Assembly (NCBI RefSeq): GCF_001406815.1
Contig: NZ_CVRR01000011.1
Coordinates: forward strand, 1-64,000
DNA: 64,000 bases
Reading direction: 5' to 3'
Source of the DNA: Roseburia faecis
Lineage (GTDB): Bacteria > Bacillota > Clostridia > Lachnospirales > Lachnospiraceae
Shown: positions 46,601-53,994 of the stretch, piece after piece
How the letters are laid out: each line of letters opens with the position of its first letter
Position numbering within the stretch: position 1 is the first letter of the stretch
The notes under the pieces: generated by a model
Seen by the model: only the letters and a program-made list of their open reading frames with translations
Told to the model about the DNA's origin: nothing
Databases searched by the model: none
Translations under genes and position numbers: made by a program

Positions 46601-47188
46601 ACCCAGAAAAATAAAGCCATCAAAACAACGGTGACCGCTGATCTGATAAAACAAACCATGGAAGAAAACAATGGAAAACACACAGATGTGACGATCCGGG
46701 TCACCGATCCGGCTGGCAACATAAGCTATACACTGACCGTAAATACAGCAGACATACAGACCGGAAACAAGCTGTATGTGTGTGCAAAAGATCAAAAGAC
46801 AGGTGCCTATGTCCTTGTAAACGACAAGAGTTATACGGTTACAAAAGCCGGAAATGTGAATTTTTCAGCAGATTCCAATAAGGATTATGTCCTTATGGAT
46901 CAGAAAGATATGGATCAGGTCACAACGAAAATATTAAAAACGGTTACATTGAAGAATAAAACCGTTCAGGTGAAGAAGGGAAAACAAAAGAAGGTTTCTC
47001 TGGCAGCCACCTTAAATATGGACAATGTAAAAAGCATTTCTTATCAGAGCAATAACAAAAAAATTGCATCTGTAAACAAGAAGGGTACCATAAAATCGAA
47101 CAAAAAAGGAACTGCGTCCATTCGCGTGACAGTAACCTTAAACAATGGAAAGACCAAAGTTTTAAAATTAAAAGTCAAAGTCAAATAG
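43610..47188 (+). CDS. Giant secreted surface protein (beta-helix, Ig-like, Gly/Ser linker, Big2)
   Basis: The protein has 1192 residues. A signal peptide spans 1 to about 38. Residues about 46-330 start with YGNPYNLFEDAYAAAGNGDEISILG and look like a parallel beta-helix, rich in NITL/NVT turns. Residues 500-890 hold several Ig-like segments (SRETTTTIEGLP; SIRLTAETENGNSVHLYAKVDG). Next comes a Gly/Ser/Thr repeat linker (about 896-985) and finally a roughly 190-residue C-terminal pair of modules homologous to the end of the mannanase at 34371-38495. It is probably an adhesin or glycan-binding protein; no catalytic motif is seen. The gene has its own promoter and leader hairpin. Confidence 0.8.
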   Translation: MKKNKQMKPDNVAKRLWAFFIVLTMCITVQPVVPVKAQEAVQTAARTIYTEFKDGNSTHSGDGSYGNPYNLFEDAYAAAGNGDEISILGSGAFLNAEAAEPFIFDKSVTVNGNGNTFSNRKGGFILNTDVTFKNITLRFSNRLHDAIFANGHKLVLENVTCDSGFRYVDIFGGSLYENGKNMGNHPGSEAQILITGGGTNLGNIYAGSMNGTYDGKTQIVLAHVSGTQNGEIYASGAREPYVNQDDWFSTQEPDPPAADGQYTVSGDVEISLTGSDTKQVYGVSENHAGKTFLTIDTDQSYTGIPGISKVGNLTVKGGGTFAPAALDSCTVRLEGASAIDLSQMETPQVHSIVSADSAGNRLILGKEQKLNVTDTITGALTFETLNGRNGKSGIAEYGHTYLELGRAADTAVSFIPTDGQAGMTLERTSSGNGEIWKTSELSGNEPVAVKNMTIKNPVLLANVSNIRNSDKSYYLDVEWQEGTPENGKTLYQVPLTYEVEFNNHIYYSTVGDDGNANVSDLRLAFHQATDQDGVHTITPEFYEDATSGELKLPEPGTYYITIRPFSADEQIEQKVVLIVNKDPDTSGSAVTSRETTTTIEGLPTAVSMQDELNLTVRTVYTDSSLPGKNVPSAGFSVYINQTPYEVSGITLQNGEAAIKIPVSEANGFHMGENAITVSYAGATNENDRALPSQANKTVTVNPIAVKMQYDTIQQTAAYTGLKQSCLVSTVNVVRTDNGQTVDSQVKPEVFYRQDGKNVVPVQPGSYEVWFKVTGNQYDVIAEKVGTFTITAAKPSIRLTAETENGNSVHLYAKVDGVRNGSIPLGSISFYQDGTIIKAQEKLVYGEADTVVSGLKRGGSYQFKAVYEPDDKDGQTYYETVTSEAATVTIKEDSSTGGGSSSGGSGTTGGGSSSGGGGTTGGGSSSGGGGTTGGGSSSGGGGTTGGGSSSGGSSGGGNTSGGNTAGGETPSNGNTAGTQTPSDGNAAGQNTPTVTVTGTQKNKAIKTTVTADLIKQTMEENNGKHTDVTIRVTDPAGNISYTLTVNTADIQTGNKLYVCAKDQKTGAYVLVNDKSYTVTKAGNVNFSADSNKDYVLMDQKDMDQVTTKILKTVTLKNKTVQVKKGKQKKVSLAATLNMDNVKSISYQSNNKKIASVNKKGTIKSNKKGTASIRVTVTLNNGKTKVLKLKVKVK
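46295..46462 (+). repeat. 36-bp tandem repeat coding a Gly/Ser/Thr linker
   Basis: Four full units (46295-46330, 46331-46366, 46367-46402, 46403-46438) encode GGGSSSGGGGTT or GGGSSSGGSGTT, and a partial fifth follows. Units 2-4 are almost identical in DNA, so copy number is likely to vary between strains without breaking the frame. Confidence 0.93.
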
Positions 47189-47205
47189 CAGATGCAGGAA
47201 AAGAC

Positions 47206-47236
47206 AAAACCCCGGAAATAAATATCCGGGGTTTTT
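47206..47236. terminator. Bidirectional terminator
   Basis: Stem AAAACCCCGG (47206-47215) with CCGGGGTTTT (47226-47235). It has A-rich and T-rich flanks and serves both the surface-protein gene and the convergent reductase gene. Confidence 0.9.
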
Positions 47237-47243
47237 GTTTTAC

Positions 47244-48239
47244 CTAGAGAGAAAGTGCACACTGATCAATTTTTTCCAATTCTTCCTCCGTAAACGGAGC
47301 AGAGTTTAACACTTTCAGATTTTCAAGAATCTGTGCCGGGCGGGAAGCTCCGATCAGAACGGAAGTGACCACACCGTCACGGATGACCCATTTGAGTGCC
47401 ATCTGTGCAAGGCTTTCACCACGGGCAGCCGCAATCTCATTCAGGCTCCGGATACTTGCCATCCGCTTTTCATCAAACTGATCCGCATGCAGGAAACGTC
47501 CGTCCGTGTTGACACGGCTGTCTTTTGGAATACCGTTTAGATAGCGGTCGGTCAGCATACCCTGCGCGAGCGGGCTGAAAGAAATAATTCCTTTCTTCCC
47601 ATCTGCCGCGGCCTGTTTTAAACCGTTTTCTTCAATGGTACGGTTAAAGATATTGTAGGAATTCTGGTTGATAATAAACGGGCAGTGCAGATCTTCTAAG
47701 ATGGCAGCCGCGCGTTTCATCGTTTCCCCGTCGTAGTTGGACAGACCGACATACAGTGCTTTTCCGCTTCGCACGATCTGGTCGAGTGCACCCATGGTTT
47801 CCTCCAGCGGTGTATCCGGATCCATGCGGTGGTGATAGAAAATATCCACATAGTCCAGACCGAGCCGTTTTAAGCTCTGGTCAAGGCTGGCAATCAGGTA
47901 CTTGCGGCTGCCCCAGTTTCCATAAGGTCCCGGCCACATGTCAAAACCGGCTTTGGAACTGATGATCAGTTCATCGCGGTAGGAAGAAAGTTCTTCCCGA
48001 AGGATCTTCCCGAGATTTTCCTCCGCACTGCCTGGCTGCGGTCCATAGTTGTTTGCCAGATCAAAATGTGTGATCCCGTGGTCAAATGCCGTAAAGCACA
48101 TCTGTCTCATATTTTCATAAACACCGGTATCTCCGAAATTGTGCCAGAAGCCCAAAGATACTTCCGGCAGCATCAGTCCGCTGTCGCCGCAGCGGTGGTA
48201 TTTCATGGTTTCGTAACGTGATTCATTTGTGTGATACAT
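47244..48239 (-). CDS. Aldo/keto reductase (YghZ/GAP reductase-like)
   Basis: A 331-residue NADPH-dependent aldo/keto reductase with FDLANNYG (catalytic Asp and Tyr), ELIISSKAGFDM (Lys) and DIFYHHRMD (His). The C-terminal cofactor motif is TSVLIGASRPAQILENL. It resembles AKR14-type L-glyceraldehyde 3-phosphate reductases. On the minus strand AAGGAGGA precedes the start by 6 nt. It lies 12 nt after the Na+-symporter gene, so they form an operon. The physiological substrate is not evident. Confidence 0.9.
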   Translation of the reverse strand: MYHTNESRYETMKYHRCGDSGLMLPEVSLGFWHNFGDTGVYENMRQMCFTAFDHGITHFDLANNYGPQPGSAEENLGKILREELSSYRDELIISSKAGFDMWPGPYGNWGSRKYLIASLDQSLKRLGLDYVDIFYHHRMDPDTPLEETMGALDQIVRSGKALYVGLSNYDGETMKRAAAILEDLHCPFIINQNSYNIFNRTIEENGLKQAAADGKKGIISFSPLAQGMLTDRYLNGIPKDSRVNTDGRFLHADQFDEKRMASIRSLNEIAAARGESLAQMALKWVIRDGVVTSVLIGASRPAQILENLKVLNSAPFTEEELEKIDQCALSL

Positions 48240-48251
48240 AAGAAATCCTCC

Positions 48252-49628
48252 TTAGTTTGTAAAAAAATTATCATAAATGCCAAATCCAAAGATAAAAAGC
48301 ACAATCAGTGGCAGAATATAGGTAATGTAGCCGCGCATCCAGTTTTTAATTTTTAATCCTTTTCCGGTATTGGCTTCGGTTGTGTAGTTTTTCCAGCCCC
48401 AGCCGTAGCGGCTTGTGCAAAACAGCAGATATACCAGGGAACCGAGAGGCAGGAACAGGTTGCTTACCAGAAAATCTTCCAGGTCAAGCACAGACCCGCC
48501 AAAGATTGAAAAACCTTTCCAGTTCCATACATTGTATCCGAGTACACATGGCAGGGAGAGTACAATGATCAGTACCAGATTAACGGCACAGGATTTCTGG
48601 CGGCTGCATCCGGTCAGTTCCATACCGCAGGAGATGATGTTCTCAAATACTGCCAGGATTGTGGAAAACGCTGCAAAAAACATAAACAAAAAGAACAGGC
48701 TTCCCCAGAGTCTGCCAAGCGGAATATGGTTAAAAATATTCGGCAGGGTGATAAAAATCAGGCTTGGTCCGGAAGTCTGGTCAACATGGAACGTAAAGCA
48801 TGCCGGAAAAATGATAAGTCCGGAGGTGATAGCAACAAACGTATCCAGAATGGCAATATTTACCGATTCACCAAGCAGAGAGCGTTCCTTTCCGATATAA
48901 CTTCCTAAAATTGCCATCGCGCCGATTCCAAGGCTTAACGTGAAAAATGCCTGGTTCATGGCACCCGTAATGGTTTTTGCAATACCGATCTGTTTCATCC
49001 GTTCAAAGTCCGGGATCAGATAAAAGGCAAGGCCTTCTTTTGCACCATCCATAAAAAAGCTGTTGACCGCCAGAATGATCATGATGATAAGCAAAGAAGT
49101 CATCATGACCTTTGTTACTTTTTCCAGACCGTTCTGCAGTCCACGGGAGCAGACAAATACGCCGGCGCAAACAACTACCACCATCCAGAAGCCCATGGTC
49201 AGAGGTTTGCTCAGCATTGTGGTAAACTGTCCGGATACACCGTCGGCATCCAGTCCCTGAAACTGTCCGGTGACCGTCATATAAAAATAATGAAGCATCC
49301 AGCCGGTGACCGTTGTATAAAACATCATAAGAAGATAGCAGCCGATCAATGTGATAATCCCGTGGATATGCCATTTCTGTCCGGGTTTTTCCAGTGCCTG
49401 GTAGGCTTTGACCGGACTTTTCTGGCTGGCACGTCCAACCGCAAATTCCATCGTCATGATCGGGAGTCCGAGAATAATCAGAAACAACAGATAAAACAGC
49501 ACAAAGGCACCGCCTCCGCCCTGTCCGGCAGTGTATGGAAATTTCCATACGTTTCCAATTCCGATCGCACATCCGGCTGACAGGAGAATGAATCCCAGAC
49601 GGGATTTTAATTTTTCTCGTTCTTCCAT
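48252..49628 (-). CDS. Sodium-dependent (NSS/SNF-family) amino acid transporter
   Basis: A 457-residue membrane protein of the neurotransmitter:sodium symporter family. It begins with RLGFILLSAGCAIGIGNVWKFPY, where the unwound TM1 Na+ site lies, followed by GGGAFVLFYLLFLIILGLPIMTMEFAVGR. About 11-12 helices are predicted, as in bacterial LeuT/MhsT-like members. The ATG at 49628 with AAGGTGG upstream is preferred to a TTG 168 nt further out. It is co-transcribed with the reductase. The substrate is probably an amino acid, which one being unclear. Confidence 0.92.
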   Translation of the reverse strand: MEEREKLKSRLGFILLSAGCAIGIGNVWKFPYTAGQGGGGAFVLFYLLFLIILGLPIMTMEFAVGRASQKSPVKAYQALEKPGQKWHIHGIITLIGCYLLMMFYTTVTGWMLHYFYMTVTGQFQGLDADGVSGQFTTMLSKPLTMGFWMVVVVCAGVFVCSRGLQNGLEKVTKVMMTSLLIIMIILAVNSFFMDGAKEGLAFYLIPDFERMKQIGIAKTITGAMNQAFFTLSLGIGAMAILGSYIGKERSLLGESVNIAILDTFVAITSGLIIFPACFTFHVDQTSGPSLIFITLPNIFNHIPLGRLWGSLFFLFMFFAAFSTILAVFENIISCGMELTGCSRQKSCAVNLVLIIVLSLPCVLGYNVWNWKGFSIFGGSVLDLEDFLVSNLFLPLGSLVYLLFCTSRYGWGWKNYTTEANTGKGLKIKNWMRGYITYILPLIVLFIFGFGIYDNFFTN

Positions 49629-49828
49629 AAAATAATCCACCTTTTTGTAAACATTGTATAAAATACAAACGAAATTATACAATCTGTTGTGAGAAGTTTC
49701 AACCCTTTTTGACGAAATTTTACCAGGTATGTGTTGTATTTTTTTACAGATACTAGAGGAGAAGGTTGCGGAGTGTTCATGTTCTGCAATCAACAAGATT
49801 ATCTTATGGAAAGAAAGAGGGTTAAACC

Positions 49829-50287
49829 ATGGTTTTAACAGAAAAAGAGATGGCTACAATTGAGGATCTGCACACACAGGAACTTTCCTGCGTGGAGAAG
49901 TACAAACGTTACGGACAGGAAGCAAAGGACCCGGTGCTTCGGGATTTATTCGCTGATCTTGAAAAGAAAGAGCAAAAGCATGTGGAATCTCTGGAACAGG
50001 TCATGAAAGGCAGTGTCCCGTCCTGTAACGTCAATGACAGGGATGGAAAGATGTATGAGCCAAAGGCAACATATGATTCCATGACCAATCCGGAAGATAA
50101 GAAAAACGATAATTTCCTTGCCACGGACAGTATCGGTTCTGAAAAAATGGTGTCCGGAACGTATAATACCGATGTGTTTGCATTCGGGGATTCCGATGTG
50201 CGCAAACTTCTGGCAGATATCCAGGTGGAAGAACAAAACCACGCGGAGATGCTCTATAAATATAAAACCGTAAACGGCATGGCATAG
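49829..50287 (+). CDS. CotF-like/ferritin-like small protein
   Basis: A 152-residue, mostly helical protein resembling the coat F domain. Ferritin-like segments are MATIEDLHTQELSCVEKYKRYGQ, EKKEQKHVESLEQVM and a closing IQVEEQNHAEMLYKYK. Such proteins are widespread in Lachnospiraceae, including non-spore-formers. The paired Glu/His residues (EQKHVE, EQNHAE) may bind metal, but this is inference. It is a single gene with its own terminator. Confidence 0.82.
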   Translation: MVLTEKEMATIEDLHTQELSCVEKYKRYGQEAKDPVLRDLFADLEKKEQKHVESLEQVMKGSVPSCNVNDRDGKMYEPKATYDSMTNPEDKKNDNFLATDSIGSEKMVSGTYNTDVFAFGDSDVRKLLADIQVEEQNHAEMLYKYKTVNGMA

Positions 50288-50297
50288 CCGGCATGTG

Positions 50298-50328
50298 GAG
50301 TGGATGTCCCAAAGCATCCACTCTTTTT
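50298..50328 (+). terminator. Terminator after the CotF-like gene
   Basis: A perfect 9-bp stem GAGTGGATG/CATCCACTC, followed by five T. Confidence 0.9.
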
Positions 50329-50434
50329 GTTTTTACAAAAGGATTACAGAAACCGGATAGTATATCTTACATAACCCGTTTATTATAAATCCTGTAATAA
50401 ATCTTACAGATTTCACAAGGAGAACAAAAGAATT

Positions 50435-52228
50435 ATGAGAAAAAATGTGATGAAACTTACAGCAGGAGTTCTCTCCACCGCTGTATTGGCAGGAATGTTT
50501 GCCACTGGTATCCCGACAAAGATTGCAGCAGCAACGGAACACTGGAATGATGCTTCCCGGGAGTCTACAGACTGGAGCAACTGGAAAAAGAACTGGGCTG
50601 CTTACAGCAGTGAGTATGAACATGTATCGCTGACTCCGGGTGCGGACGAGACAAAATTAAATTATGCATGGTACAGCAAAACGGCTGAGACTCCAAAGGT
50701 GAGAATCTCTACCAGACAGAATATGGATGGTGCGACAGAGTTCACCGGAGCGCAGACCGAAGCTGTGACCATAGATACCACAAAATATTTTTCCAATAAA
50801 GTAACCGTAAGCGGGCTCAAAGAAAATACCAGCTATTATTATCAGGTATTTCAGGATGGAAAGTGGCAGGATACACAAAACTATACCACACAGGCGTTTG
50901 ATGAATTTTCTTTCCTGTATGTCGGGGATCCGCAGATCGGTGCTTCGAAAGGTCAGACCAGCAGTGAGAGTGAAAAGATGGAAAATGCAGGAAATGTTGT
51001 AACTTCTGCACCGGAAAAAAATCTTGCAGCAAGAAATGACAGCTATAACTGGAACAACGTATTAAATGAAGCACTCGAGGATCATTCCGATGTAAGTTTT
51101 CTTGTGTCCGCAGGAGATCAGGTGAACTACGGAAGCAACGAGCGGGAATATGCAGGATATCTTGGGGCAGAGGCACTGACTTCCCTTCCGGTAGCAACGA
51201 CCATTGGTAACCACGACAGTGTTTCGAATCAGTACAGCCTGCATTTTAATAATCCAAATGCTTTTTCCGATACCGATACCAATTATGTACAGGGAAAGAC
51301 AAAGGCAGGAACCGATTACTATTATCGTTATGGAAATGTCCTGTTCATTGTTCTTGATACAAACAACTATAACTGTGCAACGCATGAGAATGTCATGAAA
51401 AAAGCAATCAATGAGAATAAAGATGCCAAATGGCGTATTGTGGTATTCCATCAGGATATTTACGGCAGTGGTTACGACCATTCCGATTCCGATGGTATGG
51501 TGCTTCGTACACAGCTTACTCCACTGATGGATAAGTATAAGATTGATGTGGTGATGCAGGGACATGATCATACCTATTCCAGAACCTTCCAGCTTGAGGG
51601 GGATGGAAAGGATCATACTTCTTACAGCACTTATGGATACAAATCTGTAGAGGAAGCTGAAAAAGACAGTGATTATCAGGCACAGAATAACTGCTATGAA
51701 ATCGTAAACAAGACCGTTGGCGGAACCGTTACCAATCCGGAAGGAACCGTATATTTAGAGGCAAACTCTGCAACAGGTTCAAAATTCTATAACCTGATTG
51801 CTTCCAAACAGGACTTCATTTCTGAGAGAAGCCAGACCTGGACACCAACCTATTCCGTCGTAAAAGTAACGGACAAAAAGTTTTCTGTAACAACTTATGA
51901 TGCAACGACCAGAAAACAGTTACAGGGATCTACTACATATACGATCGTAAAAGATGCGGTAAAGCAGACCATTCAGGCGAAGAACTCTTACAAAAAAACC
52001 GTAGGAGACAAAGCCTTTTCCTTAAATGCAAAAGCAAAAACACCGCTTACCTATACCTCTTCCGACAAAAAGATTGCAACTATTGATAAGAACGGAAAAG
52101 TTACCGTAAAAAAGGCCGGAAAGGTTACAATTACGGTGAAGGCAGCAGCAACCAGCCAGTATCAGGCAGCAGGCAAAACAATTACGATTACTGTTACAAA
52201 GAAAGCAGTAAAGAAAGCAGTTAAATAA
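50435..52228 (+). CDS. Secreted purple-acid-phosphatase-like metallophosphatase with Big2 tail
   Basis: The protein has 597 residues. A signal peptide spans 1 to about 33. An FN3-like N-terminal domain (about 60-155) precedes a metallophosphoesterase domain with Asp165 (VGDPQIG), Asp228 (SAGDQVNYG), Asn259-His260 (IGNHDS), His339 (VFHQDIYG) and His377/His379 (MQGHDHTYSR). A C-terminal Big2 domain (about 515-590) ends in a Lys-rich tail. All metal ligands are present. It probably releases phosphate from organic phosphates at the cell surface. It is 2 nt from the YibE/F gene. Confidence 0.92.
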   Translation: MRKNVMKLTAGVLSTAVLAGMFATGIPTKIAAATEHWNDASRESTDWSNWKKNWAAYSSEYEHVSLTPGADETKLNYAWYSKTAETPKVRISTRQNMDGATEFTGAQTEAVTIDTTKYFSNKVTVSGLKENTSYYYQVFQDGKWQDTQNYTTQAFDEFSFLYVGDPQIGASKGQTSSESEKMENAGNVVTSAPEKNLAARNDSYNWNNVLNEALEDHSDVSFLVSAGDQVNYGSNEREYAGYLGAEALTSLPVATTIGNHDSVSNQYSLHFNNPNAFSDTDTNYVQGKTKAGTDYYYRYGNVLFIVLDTNNYNCATHENVMKKAINENKDAKWRIVVFHQDIYGSGYDHSDSDGMVLRTQLTPLMDKYKIDVVMQGHDHTYSRTFQLEGDGKDHTSYSTYGYKSVEEAEKDSDYQAQNNCYEIVNKTVGGTVTNPEGTVYLEANSATGSKFYNLIASKQDFISERSQTWTPTYSVVKVTDKKFSVTTYDATTRKQLQGSTTYTIVKDAVKQTIQAKNSYKKTVGDKAFSLNAKAKTPLTYTSSDKKIATIDKNGKVTVKKAGKVTITVKAAATSQYQAAGKTITITVTKKAVKKAVK

Positions 52229-52230
52229 TA

Positions 52231-53439
52231 ATGAAGAAAAACTGGAAAAAAGTTTTAGTGGGAACCCTTTGTCTGGTGGGGTTCCTACTGTTATTAGTCA
52301 AAGGAAACCAGTTCGAAAAAGTATCCCTGATTTCCACGGAAGGGCAAAGCTATGAGAAAGCAGTCGTGACAAAGATCACGAAAGATAATCTGGCAGAAGA
52401 TGGAAACCGATACGGGACACAGGAGGTGCGCGTACAGGTCAAATCCGGAGCATATGCAGGGGAAGAGTTTGATGCCGTCAATCCAAGCGGTTCCTTGTTT
52501 GGCATGGAGAACTGTGAAGTTGGTTCGCGCGTAATTGTCATTGTCAGTTCCACAGATGATAATGCTGTCGTTACGGTATACAGCAAAGACCGTACTATGG
52601 CAATTTATCTGTTTGTACTTTTTTTCTGTCTGGTGATATGTATTATAGGTGGGAAAAAAGGAGTCAAAGCCATTGCAAGTCTGGCATTTACCGGTGTGTG
52701 TATTGTTTATCTGATGTTTCCGCTGATGTACCGGGGTATTTCACCGATCGGTATTACCATTGTTGTTGTCATTCTCTCGACATTGCTGACCCTGTGGCTT
52801 TTGGGCGGAGTCTCTAAAAAGACGGTATCTGCAGTGGTGGGAACGGTCAGCGGTGTGGTTGTGGCAGCCGTAGCCGCAGTTGTGTTTGGAAAAGCCGCAG
52901 GCATTACCGGGTATAATGTGTCTGATATCGAAACGTTGAATTATGTGGCACAGAATACACACATAAAAATAGGACAGCTTCTGTTTTCGGGAATCATTAT
53001 AGCCGCACTTGGGGCAACCATGGATGTTGGCATGTCAATTGCATCCACGATTCAGGAACTGCACGAACGCAGTCCGCAGCTGGGGACAAAAGAGTTGTTT
53101 GTGTCGGGAATCCGTGTGGGGCGCGATATGATGGGAACCATGGCAAATACACTGATTTTTGCCTATGTCGGTGGTTCGTTGTCTACGCTCGTTGTCAATT
53201 ATGCATACAATCTGAGTTATAATCAGCTGATCAATTCTTATGTAATCGGAACAGAAATCATGCAGGGACTTTCGGGAACTCTTGGGGTTGTGCTGACCGT
53301 ACCGATTACCGCAGCTGTAGCGGCAGTGCTTATCGGAAAGAAAAAGATAGTAAAAGAACCATTGATGCAGGACATTTATGATGGCGCAGATGATTATGAA
53401 GAACCGGAAACAGACGGTGAATACGGGGAAGATGTTTAA
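52231..53439 (+). CDS. YibE/F-family membrane protein
   Basis: A 402-residue protein: an N-terminal helix, an outer soluble domain (about 30-120) and about seven further helices. Family-like stretches are GGKKGVKAIASLAFTG, GATMDVGMSIASTIQEL and AYVGGSLSTLV. YibE/F proteins are membrane proteins of unknown transport role. The close spacing to the secreted phosphatase suggests that they are used together, perhaps for export or ion supply. That is inference. Confidence 0.88.
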   Translation: MKKNWKKVLVGTLCLVGFLLLLVKGNQFEKVSLISTEGQSYEKAVVTKITKDNLAEDGNRYGTQEVRVQVKSGAYAGEEFDAVNPSGSLFGMENCEVGSRVIVIVSSTDDNAVVTVYSKDRTMAIYLFVLFFCLVICIIGGKKGVKAIASLAFTGVCIVYLMFPLMYRGISPIGITIVVVILSTLLTLWLLGGVSKKTVSAVVGTVSGVVVAAVAAVVFGKAAGITGYNVSDIETLNYVAQNTHIKIGQLLFSGIIIAALGATMDVGMSIASTIQELHERSPQLGTKELFVSGIRVGRDMMGTMANTLIFAYVGGSLSTLVVNYAYNLSYNQLINSYVIGTEIMQGLSGTLGVVLTVPITAAVAAVLIGKKKIVKEPLMQDIYDGADDYEEPETDGEYGEDV

Positions 53440-53441
53440 AT

Positions 53442-53476
53442 GGGACATATGTGAAAAAAGTTATGAGATATGTCCC
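53442..53476 (+). other. Hairpin after the YibE/F gene
   Basis: GGGACATAT (53442-53450) pairs with ATATGTCCC (53468-53476), with no T-run. It may be a weak terminator. The rest of the gap up to 53630 shows nothing convincing. Confidence 0.5.
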
Positions 53477-53630
53477 GAACCTAAAAGAAAGTTTTATTTT
53501 CTATATGTCCACTATCAATTTGGAAAGTGATAGAACACTTGATTTTCTTAACAAACACATGCAAATCTGTTTGTTAAAAAATGGTCTGGAAAATTCAATT
53601 CCGAAACAATACCAGCGTATTAAAAATATA

Positions 53631-53689
53631 TTGACATTTACGAACTTTACGCTATAATAGAATCAAACATATGAACAAATGCTCATATG
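53631..53689 (+). promoter_or_regulatory. Consensus promoter and SmtB/CadC-type operator of the metal-efflux operon
   Basis: TTGACA (53631-53636), 16 nt, then TATAAT (53653-53658). Just downstream is the inverted repeat CATATGA (53668-53674) and TCATATG (53683-53689) with an 8-nt centre, which fits sites bound by ArsR/SmtB repressors. The matching repressor gene is at 55968-56336. Confidence 0.85.
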
Positions 53690-53733
53690 AAAGAATGATA
53701 AAATGAAAAAGGAAAGTATGGAGGAAACCGACG

Positions 53734-53952
53734 ATGAAGAAAACTTACAAAATTGATGTGGATTGTGCAAACTGTGCAAATAAAATGGAGGAAGCTGCAA
53801 AAGCTACTACCGGAGTAAAGGATGCAACTGTAAATTTCATGACACTGAAGATGAACGTAGAATTTGAAGAGGGTGCAGATGCAAAAGCGGTTATGCAGGA
53901 TGTGTTAAAGAATTGTAAGAAAGTGGAAGATGATTGTGAGATCTTTCTTTAA
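53734..53952 (+). CDS. HMA-domain metal-binding protein
   Basis: A 72-residue ferredoxin-like HMA domain with the CxxC metal site in DVDCANCANKMEE (Cys11, Cys14) and a further Cys pair (CKKVEDDC) near the end. It probably hands heavy-metal ions to the ATPase encoded 42 nt downstream, which has no N-terminal HMA domain of its own, so this is the usual fused domain made as a separate protein. Confidence 0.92.
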   Translation: MKKTYKIDVDCANCANKMEEAAKATTGVKDATVNFMTLKMNVEFEEGADAKAVMQDVLKNCKKVEDDCEIFL

Positions 53953-53994
53953 ATCCGGCTTTTCCCATAGATATCAGTCAGATTGGAGGACACC

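Noticed and set aside
53451-53657. 68-aa open frame between the YibE/F gene and the metal-efflux operon
   Set aside because: It uses a non-ATG start, has no ribosome site or recognisable domain, and its end contains the consensus promoter of the metal operon. Most likely non-coding.
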